From Candidatus Sulfopaludibacter sp. SbA3 (GTDB lineage Bacteria; Acidobacteriota; Terriglobia; 2-12-FULL-54-10), in assembly GCA_945865705.1 (NCBI GenBank), contig CAMBEY010000205.1:1-5491 (forward strand): 5,491 nucleotides of DNA, read 5' to 3'. Shown piece by piece: positions 4,924 to 5,491 of the stretch; positions within the stretch are counted from its first letter, which is position 1; each line of letters starts with the position of its first letter. The notes beneath the pieces are model-generated. The model was not told the origin of the DNA and searched no databases. It worked only from the letters and a program-made list of their open reading frames with translations. The position numbers and the translations under genes are program-made.

Positions 4924-5491
4924 TCAGCGCTCCACCGCCAGGGCAAAAGCATTGCCCCCGCCCAGGCACAGTGCCGCGATGCCGCGCCGGGCCTGCCGCC
5001 GCTCCATCTCGTAAAGCAGAGTGGTCAGAATACGCGCGCCGCTGGCCCCGATCGGGTGGCCTAGCGCGACCGCTCCGCCATTGACGTTCACCCGCTCCGG
5101 GTCCAGATCGAGTTCACGGATCAGTGCCACCGACTGCACGGAAAAGGCCTCGTTTAGTTCGTATAGATCCACTTCATTCCGCATCCATCCAGTTTTCTTG
5201 AGGATTTTCTCGACAGCCACAACGGGGGCCATCATCACCATCATCGGTTCAATTCCGCTGGCGGCCTGGGCCACCACGCGCGCCAATGGGCGCAATCCAT
5301 GTTTTTCTGCCAAGGACTGCGAGGTCACCACCAGAGCCGCCGCACCATCATTCATGCCGGGAGCATTGGCGGCGGTAACGGTGCCGTCTCTTTGGAATAC
5401 AGGCTTCAAGGCGCGCATGGCCTCCAGACTCACATCCGCGCGCGGGGACTCATCGCGATCAACTGTCTTGGGCACTCCTTTCTTTGATGGG
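4924..5491 (-). CDS. Thiolase, acetyl-CoA acetyltransferase type (C-terminal half; 5' end beyond window)
   Basis: The frame is open from the right edge to a TGA at 4926-4924, giving 188 visible residues, about half of a typical 390-400-residue thiolase. The enzyme joins two acetyl-CoA into acetoacetyl-CoA or cleaves 3-ketoacyl-CoA, feeding fatty-acid oxidation, ketone or polyhydroxyalkanoate metabolism. Visible landmarks in order are the D-E-S-P-R segment followed by L-K-P-V-F and G-T-V-T-A-A-N-A, N-D-G-A-A-A-L-V, N-E-A-F (residues 113-116 of the visible part), G-G-A-V-A-L-G-H-P-I-G-A-S-G-A-R with the catalytic His145, and C-L-G-G-G-N with the proton-shuttling Cys175. The nucleophilic Cys of the N-terminal half is outside the window. 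A GTG at 5475 is in frame but is internal: the family sequence (P-S-K-K-G) continues upstream to the edge. The gene is convergent with the VWA gene, stop to stop 21 bp apart. Thiolase subtype (atoB, phaA or fadA-like) cannot be fixed from this half. Confidence 0.93.
   Translation of the reverse strand, partial: PSKKGVPKTVDRDESPRADVSLEAMRALKPVFQRDGTVTAANAPGMNDGAAALVVTSQSLAEKHGLRPLARVVAQAASGIEPMMVMMAPVVAVEKILKKTGWMRNEVDLYELNEAFSVQSVALIRELDLDPERVNVNGGAVALGHPIGASGARILTTLLYEMERRQARRGIAALCLGGGNAFALAVER

Noticed and set aside
5221..5245. CAT-rich trinucleotide run in the thiolase gene
   Set aside because: It is a short coincidence of Met/Val codons on the minus strand (M-M-V-M-M), not a tandem repeat tract.
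1..5491. CRISPR array, insertion sequence or defence system
   Set aside because: No regularly spaced repeats, transposase, terminal inverted repeats or nuclease-type genes were seen. All genes are chromosomal housekeeping or envelope types.

Overview
The window most likely comes from an Acidobacteriota (acidobacterial) chromosome. The main clue is the secreted von Willebrand factor A protein at about 3871-4902. Its layout (a signal peptide, a short beta-rich segment ending in an 'F-x-I-x-E-D-G-K-x-Q-x-I' signature, then a VWA domain with an intact metal site) is that of the 'VWFA-related acidobacterial' family, which is multiplied in that phylum. The PilT variant and the moderately GC-rich coding sequence agree with this. 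The assignment rests on recognised protein families, not on a database search.

Layout, left to right. (1) Minus strand, 1-1078: a YdjM/DUF457-type membrane-bound metal-dependent hydrolase with a GTG start, running off the left edge. (2) Minus strand, 1158-1421: a translation initiation factor IF-1 with an unusual lysine-rich N-terminal extension. (3) 1422-1683: a divergent intergenic region. (4) Plus strand, 1684-2322: an unrecognised two-helix membrane protein. (5) 2323-2510: a leader region holding a short hairpin. (6) Plus strand, 2511-3776: a PilT-family type IV pilus retraction ATPase with a TTG start and a strong Shine-Dalgarno sequence. (7) Plus strand, 3871-4902: the secreted VWA protein, probably also TTG-started. 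(8) Minus strand, 4924 to the right edge: the C-terminal half of a thiolase (acetyl-CoA acetyltransferase type), convergent with the VWA gene and separated from it by only 21 bp.

The three plus-strand genes may form one transcription unit (membrane protein, PilT, secreted VWA protein), with gaps of 188 and 94 bp. If so, the context would suggest a link to the cell envelope or pili, but no other pilus gene (pilB, pilC, pilM-Q, pilin) is in view, so this is only a hypothesis. The thiolase (acyl-CoA metabolism), IF-1 (translation) and the membrane hydrolase have no evident link to it.

No rRNA, tRNA, CRISPR array, insertion sequence, integrase or phage gene was seen. No stretch over 300 bp lacks a gene. 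This looks like an ordinary chromosomal region rather than a mobile island. The points most worth a second look are the divergent PilT motifs, the PilT-VWA pairing, the extended IF-1, and a possible leaderless start of the hydrolase gene.
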